From Gliomastix tumulicola (lineage: Eukaryota; Ascomycota; Sordariomycetes; Hypocreales; Bionectriaceae): DNA of 64,000 nt. Position 1 is the stretch's first letter; the number at the start of each line of letters is the position of its first letter. The notes beneath the pieces were generated by a model. It saw only the letters and a program-made list of their open reading frames with translations. It was not told where the DNA came from and searched no databases. Where the stretch lies: assembly GCA_001599755.1 (NCBI GenBank), contig BCHX01000005.1:2042409-2106408 (forward strand), written 5' to 3'. Below are positions 10,316-22,228 of this stretch, piece by piece. Both the position numbers and the translations under genes were made by a program.

Positions 10316-13300
10316 TTAGTTATTCGCGCTCTTCGAAAGCGACAGCCCACGCATCCGGGGGAATCGCGAATGCGTCTGCGACTGTGAGGACTCGATCCTC
10401 GACAGCCGTGCCGCCGAGGTAAAGTCATTGCTGGCCTCAAAACTAGGCCTGACACGATCCATCGACGCGCGGATACGGTCGTATGACGGCCTTGCCCTGT
10501 CCATGGACGGCCTCGCTGCCATGGGCACCTCCAGAGACATACGGTTGACAGTGTAGTTCGTAGAATCGCTGCCATTCTGGCTGTGCTGGTGGTGCGTCGT
10601 TGCTCGCGTCATCGTTGATGGGGGATAGATCGGCCGCAAATCCTCGTCGATACTACCGTAGGGTTGGTGACCCTTATCCTTCCTCGAGCCTTCTGATGAT
10701 TCCGACATGCCAATCTTGGTATCCTGAGAGGCAGTGCCGTCGCCGTCGCCGTCGCCGTCGAGAGGCTTGGTCTTCAAGTGGCTGTACAGACCCAGCCTCT
10801 CCTGCTCGCGAATAATGTCCACGTCGTAAGGGAAATAGACCTTCTGCACAGCCTTGACAGCAAACCGCGGGAACAAGCAAATAATCAACACGAGAAAGAA
10901 GATGGCCCAGAACGTGGCTTCGCCGTAGATTTGCTTTGCAGCGCCGTAGAAGTAGACTGACGACTCGAACGAGGAGTACACTCCAGTCCAGAAAAAGACG
11001 AACAGGTTACTGAGCGTGATGACGAGCAGCATGATCCAGTCCCACTGGTACGTGTTCATCAAGACGTAGAAGTTGATGACGAAGATGGCCGGGTGAAGGA
11101 TGTAGGCTCCAAGTCGGAGTCGCTCGGACACATCCTTGCCGTTCTCGGTGACGAAGTTTCCAGGCATGAAGAGAAAGTAAGGGATAAAGAACACGACCAG
11201 AGACTGGTACAGACCGTCAATCATGTAAAGCCTAGAGATACTTGTCAGTTACGATAGCCACCAAGGGAGGAGAGTTGAGGGGGGGGGGGGGCAGGTTCGT
11301 CAGGCTTACCAGAACTTGGTCTGAGTCCACTCGAGCCGCTCAATACCACGTCGGTACAGCTGCGGTACGGCCAGAGACACCTTGTCCGATAAATCTTGGT
11401 CGAAAACACCCAGCAGACCGACGGGGAGCGAGGTGAGGACGAGGTTGAAGAGCAGGAGGTAGCTGTACTCGAAGATGTAGGTGATGTCGAAGTCGCAGAA
11501 AATTTCGTACCAGAAGATAGCGAACGTCCACACAATGTTCTTGTAGAAGAAATTGCTGATACTCTCCGCCACACGTCGGTACGACCACCGGCCGTGGACC
11601 AGGACGAGTCGTTGCAGGAAGCGGAACTGCGCAATGGCATAGTCGGAAGACATGGCAGCCTGGCGACCCTCGACACCAGCGATACCGACACCGACGTCAG
11701 CCTCCTGGATCATGGCAACGTCGTTGGCACCGTCTCCAATAGAGAGGGTCATGACATCAAGACCGTTCTTGACCATGGCAACAACGGCAGCCTTCTGCGC
11801 GGGACTAACACGGCAGCAGAGGACAGACTTGCATTGTTTGCAGAGCAGGAGGAACTTCTGCTTCAGCCGGTCATTCAGGACCCATCTAAGGGTGAAGCCA
11901 TCAATCACAAGGCCGTGCGTCGGTGCCGGAGGTTCATGGTTCATGCGAGCAGCAGCGAGATCCTCGTCGCTGCCTGTGATGCCGAACGTCACGAGATTCC
12001 TATCCAGAATCTCTTCGGCTTGGTTGAGGAGCGACTCTTCGTCGGGCTCCACGTCTTCCGTCTCTTCCAGCTTCAGATGGATCAGGTCCATCGAGTTGTT
12101 CAGCAGGTTGCACGAGAACCCGATGTTGATGGCGGTTTCGACCTTGTCGCCCGTCAACACCCACAGCTTGATACCAGCATCTCCGAGCAGGGCAATCGTA
12201 TCCGGCACACCGTCCTGCAGACGATCCTCGATAGCAGTACCGCCGAGCAGGTACAGCTCGTGCTCGATCAGCTCGGCCACAGACTCCAGCTTTTCCTCGC
12301 GGTTTTCGAGCGCTGCAGCAGCGGCGTCGTGTTCCTTCTTCCACCGTGCGTACTCGTCCTCGGGGATTTCTCTCTGAGCAATGCAGAGGGTTCGCAGACC
12401 CTCCCTGGCAAACAGCTCGAGGTGCTCAGCTGTCTCCCGGCGCAGGTCCTGCTGCTCGCCCCTCTTGAGACGCGAGTAGATGACGGAATCGGCTCCCTTA
12501 CAGAAGAGAATGATCCTGCCGTCGGGCATGCGCACGATGGAGCTCATTCGCTTTCTGGTGGAGTTGAACTCGATGGTGTTGAGAATCTGGTAGTGACGGT
12601 CCTCTCCCAGGATGTTCAGGTTGATACCCTCTCCAGAGTTGCCGAGCACGACGAATCCCATGTCCCTAGCCGTCGCGACAAGGGCCTCCTCATCGGGAGA
12701 CTGAGCCTTGAAGATCATTCTCGGCGGGTCACCCAATGTTCTCTCGGCGATGACCGTATGGCAGAGCGCCAGGGCCAGCATGAAGTTCTCGTTCGCCTGC
12801 TGCTGCGCCTGACCTGACTCACCGGCGAGATCAGAGACGAAATCCGGGGCGATGAAGGTGAGCTCGTCATCGTGCAGAAACGGGTTGTCGTTGATCCGAC
12901 GAAGCCCGGCGATCGTGCGCACTTTGGCTTTGGCGATCTCCGCACGGATCTTGTCGCCCTCGCTCTCAACATCGACGCCAAGACGCTTCTGCATACCAGC
13001 CTGAGCCTCGGTATACGCCTCTCCGTAAGGCTGTCCGTTGATGGTGGCCTTCTTGAACTCCATGACATTCTGCGTGAGCGTTCCGGTCTTGTCAGAGAAA
13101 ATGTACTCGATCTGGCCAACATCGTCGGAAATATTCCAGGACTTGGGGATGCAGGGCTGGTCGATCTTCTCGTAGTACATTTCAATGTCGCTGTAGATGA
13201 AGACGGCCTGCAGGGTGCGGATGATTTCGAGCGTGATGTAGAGGGAGATGGGCACCAAGTTCTGGAAGACAAGGATAGCAGCGAAAAAGGTGATGAAACC

Positions 13301-15060
13301 GCTCATAGGGGCGCTACCGCCGGTCGGGCCAAAGGCAAAGAAAGCAAGCGAGGCATCCGACTTGGCCCAAGCGACTCCGTTGACGATAGCAGCCAAGAGA
13401 CACATGATCAGGAGAATACCAAAGTTGTAGAGAACGTTGTAGTTGAGCTCGCGGGCGATTCGCGCTCGCTTACTCGGCGTCATACCGGCGTTCATCATAA
13501 TCTTGGTGTCATGGCCGGTGAAAATGACAACACCGAGAACCCATTCCGTGTTCCTCAGATTGCAGCCACGCAACAGAAGATTGTCGATCGTGATTGGCTC
13601 TGTCATCTCAATCGGGCCCTCAGTTGGTAGGTCAGGCACCTCCTGGTGCCACTTGATGGCACCGTTGTACTTGTAGAGATTCGGTTGGGGGGACTCGCTC
13701 TCGATCTTAAACTCGGCCCTCTCGCAGTCACGGGCGTGCTTGAGGGTTTGGCCGCATCGGAGGGCCTGGCGGACCTTCAAATTGGTCTCACCGTCCAGGT
13801 TCTTCGTCTCGACGTAGCAGGCACCGTCGGGATCCGAAGTCGATAGGATAATGACGTCGGCCGGAAGCTCGTCATCGTTATAAATACGAACGAAATCACC
13901 GACGTTGAGATCCTTCCAGTGCTCCTTCTTGAATCGAGCGCCCGTGATTGGGTGATCGCGGTTGATGATATCACCCTTGACCTTTTGCATGGCGGCCGCG
14001 CGCTTGGCGTCTGAGTTGTCAGGGAGCTCGATGCGAATATGATGCGGACCGGGCGAGGGCACAGGCGTCATCTGAATGTCCTCGGCCTGCGACATGTACG
14101 AGTCGCGGTTCGCAAATGGAGAGGCCAGAGACTCGCGCACCGTTCGCCTAGTGCGGTGCGTCTCCCCAGAGGGTCGGACGCCATCCTCTTCGTCCTCAAA
14201 GCCTCCCGTCTTCTTCAAATCCTTGCGCCTTTGGATCTCGGCCTTGGCCTTCTTGGACCACATGCTCTCGATATAATGCCAGATCAAGCCAAAAACCCGC
14301 GAATTGGCCTTCTTGAACCGTCTCCAGAGCGAGACCTGGTCCTCAGCAACGTTGACGTTGATCCAGTGTCGGAGACGGTGAACGTGGGCATTGTTGAGTT
14401 CGATATCGAGGACGGTTCGGCGGTAGTCCTCAATAGCATCTTTGATAGCCGTCACGGTAACGATAAAGATTAGAGGGACCGCACTAAGCCCCGGGTTGAC
14501 ACCACCAAAGATAGGGAAGATCTAGGAGCTCAGTCTTAGCATTGCAACGCGTCGTAACAGCAGTTGGGATCGAAGCAAGGGGCAGTAGTACTCACCGTAA
14601 GAATAACCAGGAACAAGAAGAAAATGTTGGCAATATTATGAAACTGGAACCACAGGTTCTTGGGGATGAAAGATAAGGGGGTATACTTGGACGTGCGAAT
14701 CTTGTTCCTAGGGTATGTGTACAGCGGCAGGCCCTCCTCGTCCTGCAGCTCGGCCGGTAGCGGCAGGTTGAAGTAGAGCGAGCGGGTGGTGCTCTCGGCG
14801 CCGTCATCGGACGCGCTCTCGTCGCCGTTCTGCTGGTTCTGGTCGTCGCCGGACGAAGGGTCGCCGTTGGCCTTCTCGTTGGCAGCTCCTCCTTTCTTCT
14901 GCTGCATCCTGTCGATCAGGCTTTTCCGCTTGGAGCCGCCACTCCGGACCGTCATACGGCGGGTGGCCCATCTTGCTCTCTGGGTGGCATTGACGGGTAC
15001 AGGCTCGTCGGGAGGCGGCGGATGCCCCGCGGCGGCGTCGGGGCTCAGTGTGTCAGGCAT
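10316..15060 (-). CDS. P4-type ATPase, Dnf1-like phospholipid flippase (DnfA)
   Basis: Moves aminophospholipids (and probably phosphatidylcholine) from the outer to the cytosolic leaflet of plasma or trans-Golgi membranes; normally pairs with a Cdc50/Lem3 subunit. Exons 14596-15060, 11310-14521 and 10316-11231 give 1530 residues; introns are 74 and 78 nt. The N-terminal segment has the Dnf-type signature RNKIRTSKYTPLSFIPKNLW. The phosphorylation motif SDKTGTLT contains Asp632; further P4 marks are RGCNLRNTEWVLGVV, the hinge motif GDGANDVAMIQEADVG and ten expected membrane spans. The signature after SPDEEALV is the nucleotide-binding domain. Dnf rather than Drs2 type is inferred from the long N-terminus and the RGCNLRNTEW region. 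The C-terminal tail is Ser-rich and carries four tandem heptapeptides (residues 1466-1493). The second intron contains a run of 13 C on the sense strand. Antisense open frames of up to 473 codons are shadows. Confidence 0.92.
11279..11291. repeat. G13/C13 mononucleotide run inside flippase intron 2
   Basis: Thirteen consecutive G on the plus strand, i.e. C13 in the transcript, beginning 19 nt after the 5' splice site of the intron at 11232-11309. Confidence 0.85.
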
Positions 15061-18000
15061 CGTGAATGGACGGCCCGTGGTTTTATGGGTGTGGTTTGTT
15101 GGTAGATTGTCCCGCGGGCAACAGCCCGTTCAGCCCTCACGTCGTCCCCAGCCAGCGTGAAGCGAGTTCGTAGTCGTGACCCTCTCGAGTGTCGGGGCGT
15201 TGTTGTCGTCGTGGTTGTGGTGTAATTTCGTTTTCGAGGAAGGCAAGTCGAAGCTCACCGAAGCGGGCGTGAACGTCAAGGGGCGCGCGCGCGCGAGTAC
15301 AAAAGGGCGTGCCAGAGGTCGTGACGAGGTAACGGCCAGGTCTAGCTGGCAAGGCCAAAGAAGAGAACGAACGAAGGGCGGTAATGGTAGCAGGCGAGCT
15401 CCGGATGGGGGTCGTGGGCTGCGGGAGGCGATTTCGATTTTCAGGGATGAAAAAAAAAGTGCTTGAACGTCGGAAGCCAGGCCAGCATGGGACAGGACAG
15501 AGGGTCCGGGAGCCTTGCGGGTAGATTTCGCAGACCTGGTTCGAGAAAGCGCAGCAGCAGCAGCAGAAGCAGCAGCCAGCAGCAGGTAGAGACAGCCAGC
15601 AGTGGGCAGTAGCAAACACGGCCACTGGGTAGTCGGACGGAGCTAAGGAGACAAGGTCCAGGTGGGACAGGGACCTCAAACGGGAGCCCAAGGTACCTGC
15701 GATACGGGACGAAACCGCCCTATTTTGCAGGGTACCGCCAGCACTGCCCGCCAGCAAATGGCAAGTACCAACCCAGCCAACTCGCGGGTGGAGGCTGGTC
15801 CGGCGATGAGAAGCGTTTTAGCTGACTCTCTGAGTTCCCGGCCGTTCCGACCAAAAAAAGAGAATGATGTCTATACCATCTGCTAGTGCCTCTCTACTGC
15901 TTACCTCGTGGTGAGAGGAGAAAAAAACCTGGACAAAGGCTGTGACTGATTGCTGTTGATTACCCATCTCTTGCAAAGAGGGCAACAACAAATGGCGCTG
16001 TACCCAACGTGATGGATTCGTAAGCAGGGCTGGGTCTGTGCACGCCCATGCAGATTCAGAGGGGCAGCGCCTGGAAGGGCCTGAAGGGGGCCCCCTTTTT
16101 TGCTGAGTATCCTCCCAAACGAGCAAAACAATCAACATCCCCAGCGGCCTCAGCACTCCCCCAAACCCTCCCGCCGACGCCCCTGTCGAGTGTCAAAAGG
16201 GGGTTTGCAGCGGCCTCGGACTCCCAGCACTTGGTCCGGAAAGATTGTCGCGTATTCTGGAGCCCTGCTCCGCATAGATTATAGATTACGGAGCTCAGCG
16301 CCGCCCCTAATGTGCATGCATGTACCTTACCTTCTGGGCATGGGCCATGTGGTTTGCTCGTCAATGCCATGGATCTGACAGTGAGATTGGTGCCTCAGTG
16401 GCTGATGTCACAGCACGCAGGATAAGCATTGCGCCTCAGATCGGCTCGTTCCCAGGGCAGATGCAGCCACTGTGCGAGATACACATGCACACGACACGAC
16501 ACAACACAACAGACGATCCCCAACAGCCACGATATTCCAAATATTAACATGCACACGGATACCACCTCACCTCAGCCTTGGGACCCAGAAAGAAGTCACT
16601 CGCCGCACATCGTCACCGTAATACCTGACAACTCCGCCGCGCGCCCGCCCTCGATCGACTCAACGACTCCACCGCCTTGAGCCGTCGTGCCGCTCCGAAT
16701 GTGCGAATGTGCGCAGAAGCCACCGTGGCGCAATTCGATTGGATTCAGTTCAACCAACACCAACCTCCCCAACGACCGCGCTCCTATCGTTGGGAATGGC
16801 CGTGAGTTTGCCGGGAGACCGTCCGCCCGCGTCCCGCGCGTAGGGCCCAATCACCGCTGCCACCGCTTGTCTCATCAGTGACGCTACGCCTCGGCCTGTT
16901 CACCACGACCGCGTCCTCGGTCGAAAAACGACGAGGGGTGCATTTTTTTTTCTCCCCTCCCCGTCCATGGACTCTCGGGGTCTTAAACAGGCCCGTCACG
17001 CTTCAACGGGCGGTGCGGGCCTCGCCAATCCACCACATGCATGCCAAATTGCTCCTCGCCCAGGTGCAACCGCAATCGTCCCGGAAATCGTTCATTTAAT
17101 ATCCGTATAGGACTCCGTATTCCCTTCTTCGCAATGTCCCGCTTCGGTGCTGAGCAATCACCGCATCGCATCTTTCGTAGCACCGAGAGGGCGCATCGAA
17201 CGTGACCGTGGGACAGTGGCACATGTACTTGCTCTCCCAGCCTAAAGCCGGCATCTCTCCATTTGGCAACTGGAATGACGTCCCCCACCACTACTCAGCG
17301 TACAGAATGCGCGCGACTCGAGGAGCGGGAGTGACCAAGTCCGACCAGAGTCCGAGGGGTGGTGGGAACTGAGGCGTGCGTGAGTAAGCTGAATTAGCTG
17401 ACAGGGACGCCATGAATACTAGTAGGCATGTGGTTGGTTCCATTTCGTCGAAACTCACGAGTCTTTCATCACTGCTTTCGTCGTGACTCTTGCCAATTGA
17501 ACCGAGTCATGGTTCGGACTCTGCATCACTGCAATCCAGAGCATTGCTGGGACATCCAGGCCAGGGGGGAAAGCCACCTCACGCAATGCCTGGATGTGAG
17601 ACTCCCGCCCAGGCTGAGACACTACCCTAGAGGTTGGAGTTTAATGAGATTTAAAGCATGACGGACTGCGTCTCGTGTTTCTTCTTATCCCCAGATCTCA
17701 TACGCTGCGTTCCTCCTGGAGAAACGGAGCGCGGGATGGTGAGGTTTGGCATGTCACTGGTCGTGATTGTCCCAGATATGGTGCTAGTGATGGTAGGGCA
17801 GCCTTACAGTAGGTACTAGTACTCACTGCGAGTCACTATGAGTGCTAGACACGCATCAATCGCTATCTATCACTCGCTTAAATCAGCCTTTCTGCCAATC
17901 CCTCGCTTCATCCCTTCCTTGGTAGGCCGTTTCAACTATCTGCGCCTAGTAATTCAGATCAGCAGCGACATGGTTCAGATGCGGGATGTGCGATGGTCCT

Positions 18001-18441
18001 TTCTCGCGCCGATCAGACAAGCTTTCTTGACTCCCTGCTAACTAAGCCACGAGTGCCACCGTGGCAGACTAGAAAATTCCCATATTATTTTTGGCATTCG
18101 CGCCATTCTGATTCCGTGCCGAAATGCGAAGCCAAGTGATTCCACCGATTGGCGTATGGAATGACTCGCACTGCGGCATGGACGAGTGGCAGCTTAGTCG
18201 TGGCTGCGTGTGGCTGAGGTGGAGTTAAGGTGGTGGTGGGGATATCGATAAGGAATGTGGCGTCGATAAGACATTTGTCTTATCCACTTAACGCGCATCG
18301 CGTCTACCCAGCATCAAGCAACCACCAGTCCATATACTACGTCTTTTCCCAATAGTTGTTAACGCGTTTCGCATTGTCTTGCCGGCGTTGCAAGCCCGTC
18401 GTAGTGGCTTCGCCGGGGCCTTTGCACCCAAGCTGCCCAGT
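15061..18441. other. Divergent intergenic region, flippase / PIP-box-like protein
   Basis: About 3.4 kb shared by two divergent promoters. I find no open frame over about 200 codons and none with a recognisable domain. A GCAGCAGCAG tract lies near 15549-15590. A possible donor on the minus strand at about 15904 (GTAAGC) may belong to a flippase leader intron, but no matching acceptor was convincing. Confidence 0.5.
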
Positions 18442-20365
18442 ATGCCTCCGAAAGGGAGCCCAAAGGGGCAGGGTAATAGACAGATAACATCGTTCTTTAA
18501 ACCGAAACCCACCACTTCAACGTCTCCGGCCCAACCCCCGCCACAGTCCCAGACTCCCAAGCCGGAGTCGGGTCCGGGGGTGTCGCCGAAGCCTCATTCT
18601 ACGCAGGAACTGCCGTCATCGCCGGCGTTCCCTGACCTGGGCGTCGATAGCCCGGCCACAAATGTCAAAGCACCGCCCCCAAGACCAGATGTCATCGCTG
18701 CCTCGGATGAGGATGACGACGATGATGATACGGATGACTCGTCGGACGGGGGCTTCAAGGACCTCATGGCAACTTTCGACCAAGGGAAGCCCACAGCCGC
18801 TGCGGCGACTAGAAGCTTCGAGACGCCCAAGGCCAAGCGAACGATGAACGCCTTTCACTCATCACCCCTCACTATCAACACAAAGCCTAAATTCATGTTC
18901 GACATGAAAGCTCTGGCCCGAGACGCCAAGATTGATGACGCCACTAATGCTAGCTCCGCGCAGCTGAAAGAGCTCGCTGCAGAAGCAGAGGAGGATGAGG
19001 CTGAGAGGAATGTGGACGTCGACAACACCATCAAAGAAATTGTCCAAGATCAGGGTGGCGCGAATGCCCACAAAGTCATGAGAGCCGTCCACAGAGCAGG
19101 AGACCGCACTGCGCCGCACTTCCGCTTCTTCAAGACGCAGTTCAAGCAGCCTGATCCCGTGGCAATCCCTAAGAAGCTGAAGAAAGGACCGTGGAAGCAC
19201 CTGGTGCACGAAGATCTGCAAGTCAGGGAGCAGTACATGGTATCATGCATGCTGTCCACGATCTCGCAAAAGAGACGAGAGCTGCCCCAGGAAGTGTTTG
19301 AGTGGATTCTTGACGACATGCCCAGGCAAAGCTCGAGGTTGTTTCTCAGCGAGTACGTCAAAATTCTCAGCAGCTGCCCTGGACAAGTTGAGTCTCTCAT
19401 TACTACGGATCGACTCAGGCGAATGCTTGTCGAACTGGGGGCTGCCGACAAGACAATCCCTCGCGAGACTCGAGATACCGTGAGAAGACAGTCAGAGGAT
19501 TTGTACCAGGGCTACGACTGGATTGCCCTGCAATATTTCTTTCAATTCTTAGATAAGGCAGCGGAGAACATGTCTTTGGACGCTGTCGATTACGCGGCCC
19601 GTACACTGTTGCGATTGTCTATGGATAGATTCTTGATATGCACCGTGGACGTGCTTATGGAGTACGAGGCTGCCATGCAGTCGCTGCTTCGGTGTTTACA
19701 TTCGGGGCCGGGATGGAATTCATTTGTGAGTCTGCACCATGGTATTCTGCTACTGGTCATCCACTCACCATTCTTAGTGTCTCGACTGCTGTGTAGCATT
19801 ACACAATGACTTCAAGAACCATAGCATTCGCCTTAATGCTCTGCTTGCGCTCCCTATCCATAGCCAACAGACCCACGATTTACGGAGACGGCTTGCCGTG
19901 ACGTTCCTATTTGAGGACTCTAGCTTTGGCGCCCAGCACCCTAGCGAATACATGACCATCAGGCGAATCGTCGGGCGGCTAGACCAGGACGACTTCACTG
20001 TCAACTCCAAAACTGACTTTGAGGAATTCCGGGCGAGGATCATCATCCTGGATATGGTCATCGACAGCGGCTCCTTCATCCCCAGCGGGAACCCCGAAGA
20101 CGAGTCGAGCTTCAACTCGGATGTGGATGAGCTGACATCGAGACTGAGAACATTCTGGACGAGGATCAACGATGCAGGCTTGAAGCTGTCTCGGGCTCAG
20201 ACCAAGAGTGTCGTTGAATGGGTTCAGAAGCGGGTAGCTGTCTCCGTTCGGACTCGGCGTCAGGCTAAGACGGACATCTACGATGCCCCTCTCAGCGATG
20301 ATCCGTTTCTACCTAGACAGCAGGCTATGATGAAAGAGTTTCTGGGCAAGAAGGTTAGGGACTGA
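18442..20365 (+). CDS. Nuclear protein with PIP-box-like N-terminus, possible Nse6/SLF2-type factor
   Basis: Exons 18442-19725 and 19778-20365 encode 623 residues; the 52-nt intron joins ..GWNSF to CLDCCVALHNDF in phase 0. The first in-frame ATG is at 18442. Residues 12-19, NRQITSFF, followed by KPKP, resemble a PCNA-interacting (PIP) box, with Asn in place of the first Gln. Next come a Pro/Ser-rich linker, a strongly acidic patch (about 88-102) followed by GGFKDLMATF, a second linker, and from about residue 215 a helical region to the end, without catalytic motifs. The combination of PIP-like N-terminus, disorder and C-terminal helical repeat reminds me of Smc5/6 loader subunits (Nse6, animal SLF2), but this is an inference without alignment. 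Convergent with VMA4, 241 bp apart. It may instead be an unnamed conserved fungal nuclear protein. Confidence 0.6.
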
Positions 20366-20606
20366 CGGCGCCTGGGATCACTTGAACGAGAAGCAGCGGG
20401 GGGGTTTATATCAAGGGGGAGATCATGGACCATCACAGACACGAAGCATCTGACTAATAAATGAGTTTACGATACAGCCTATCAACTAAGGGGCATGCTC
20501 TGAACAAGGAGGACCGTTAGGAAATCTGATACCGACGCAACCTGTGCTCTCTAGACATGCGTAAATACGTAGGACAACAAACGCGCACGCGGGTTTGTGA
20601 GTGTGT

Positions 20607-21465
20607 TCAGTCGAAGAATTTGCGATTGGGGTTCTTGCCGAAGAGAGCCTCGCGGACTGCCGGCCCCGCAGAGTCCTGTAGGAGCTTGAGGCGAGCCTCG
20701 AAGGTGTTGTTGATGTCGATCTTGCCCTTTCCGCCAATGATAACCACGCCGCCGGCCCTATCCATTGGTTAGCCTGTCGCCTATATCGGACTCGTCTGGA
20801 TGCATTTGGGGGGTGAGAGGGGGGGGGGGGGCTACGTACAGGCCCTCGGCGAGAGGGTTCTCCTCATCGATGGTCGCCTTGGTCTCCGAGTTGGTCTCCT
20901 TCTTATACTCCTTCTCGGCCTCGCTGATGGCCTTCTTAACGACGTCGTAGTCGGCCTTCCGCGCCCGCACCTGCACCTGGGGCTCGGCCAGGCCGTACAG
21001 GCCCTCCAGAATGAACCCCTTGAGCGTCTTCTGGTACTTGGTCTTGTCCTTGGCGCCCTCGGCGAGCTTCTTCTGGGCGTCGTCGAATATGCTGTCGAGC
21101 AGCTCCTGGCGGGCGCCGAGGACCTTGAGCCTCGTCTTGTTGGAGACGGTGGACCGGTTGATCTGCTGGGACATGGTGGCCTGCTTGAACTTCTTCTCGT
21201 ACTGGGTGTCGATGGCGTCGGTCTCCTCGCGGACGAGCTTGGACTTCTCGATCTCGAACTCCTCGTTGGCCTTGATCTCGATCTCGCGGGCCTTCTCCAT
21301 GGCCTCCTGCTTGATGAACGCGGTCATCTTCTTGAGCTCATTGTCGACCTGGGAATCCGCGGGGGAGCAAGAGGTGTCAGCATTCGGGCGAGGTCCATGA
21401 GCGAGCAACTATTCGGTCGGAACCAATGGGTTTACCTGCTGGTCGGACAACGCGTGTTGCGACAT
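20607..21465 (-). CDS. VMA4: V-type proton ATPase subunit E
   Basis: Peripheral stalk subunit of the vacuolar H+-ATPase; with subunit G it links the V1 motor to the membrane sector. Exons 21436-21465, 20840-21348 and 20607-20757 give 229 residues, the normal family length. The first exon encodes only MSQHALSDQQ. The second holds the long charged helix (VDNELKKMTAFIKQEAMEKA and following), the signature YEKKFKQATMSQQINRS, and the LLDSIFDDAQKKL segment. The third encodes the globular end, AGGVVIIGGKGKIDINNTFE, ending NRKFFD. Introns are 87 and 82 nt; the second carries a C13 run (20819-20831 on the plus strand as G) nine bases after its GTACGT donor. Constitutive expression is expected. Divergent from the NIPA-like gene. 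Confidence 0.95.
20819..20831. repeat. G13/C13 mononucleotide run inside VMA4 intron 2
   Basis: Thirteen consecutive G on the plus strand (C13 in the transcript) starting at the ninth base of the intron at 20758-20839; a second shorter C-run follows downstream in the same intron. Confidence 0.85.
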
Positions 21466-22228
21466 CCTGGCGGCTGCTTGTGATTGGCAAGTTCTATAGA
21501 GTAGGAAGGGAGGGATGAGGAGAGAGCGTCGGCGTGAGAAGGTCAACCGCAGAAGGTCCAGTTCCTTGGATGCCGGGTCGTTCTATGAGGGATGCGACGT
21601 AGTGGAGAGGCAGCACGGAGGTAATTCGGGAGCTGCTGATGACGATGGAGCTTGAGCAGCGACTCTCCGGGTCAGCCACAGTGCTCCTCCCCTGCTCCAG
21701 CCACACTTGCTATCATCCGCCCCGCAAAATGCCTGATCAGGCGACGTCGGAGCTGTCACATGATTTGCCGGAGGCTTCACACCGCCACATGCTCCAGAGC
21801 TCCTTGTATCATGTTCAGGTACCGACGTATCTGCAGCTGTCCCCAGCCGTCCCGTCATTTGACAGCACCTCAACGCACCTTGGAAATATCTCTACGGTTA
21901 CATTCTCTTCGACCGCCCCCAAGGCTCTGCATACTGCATTAACTTTTACCGAATCCGTCTCCCAAGACCCACGTGCCCGCGACTGCGACGTCCTGTCACT
22001 TTCCCCCCTCCCGAACGTCACCGGACAAGTACCCCGTGTATATTCGAGCCCACTCGTTGGAGCCAGTCACGTCTCGCCGTCTCCTATACAACTCAGCCAG
22101 AGACACGTATTTTATTTGGGCTTTTCTCCTTGCGTTTTCTTCCACGGCCTTCCTGCTCCCCATGCGACGGGCGACAACCTCCCTTCTCGTCTCTGCCGAC
22201 AGATGACCCCGAGTCTGGAAATTGTGCC
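21466..22228. other. Divergent promoter region VMA4 / NIPA-like gene
   Basis: About 760 bp separating two divergent start codons. Open frames present here on both strands lack domain signatures and are probably chance. No clear TATA or other named element was identified. Confidence 0.55.

Noticed and set aside
11396..12817. 473-codon open frame opposite the flippase
   Set aside because: It lies entirely over conserved P4-ATPase sequence and shows no recognisable motifs.
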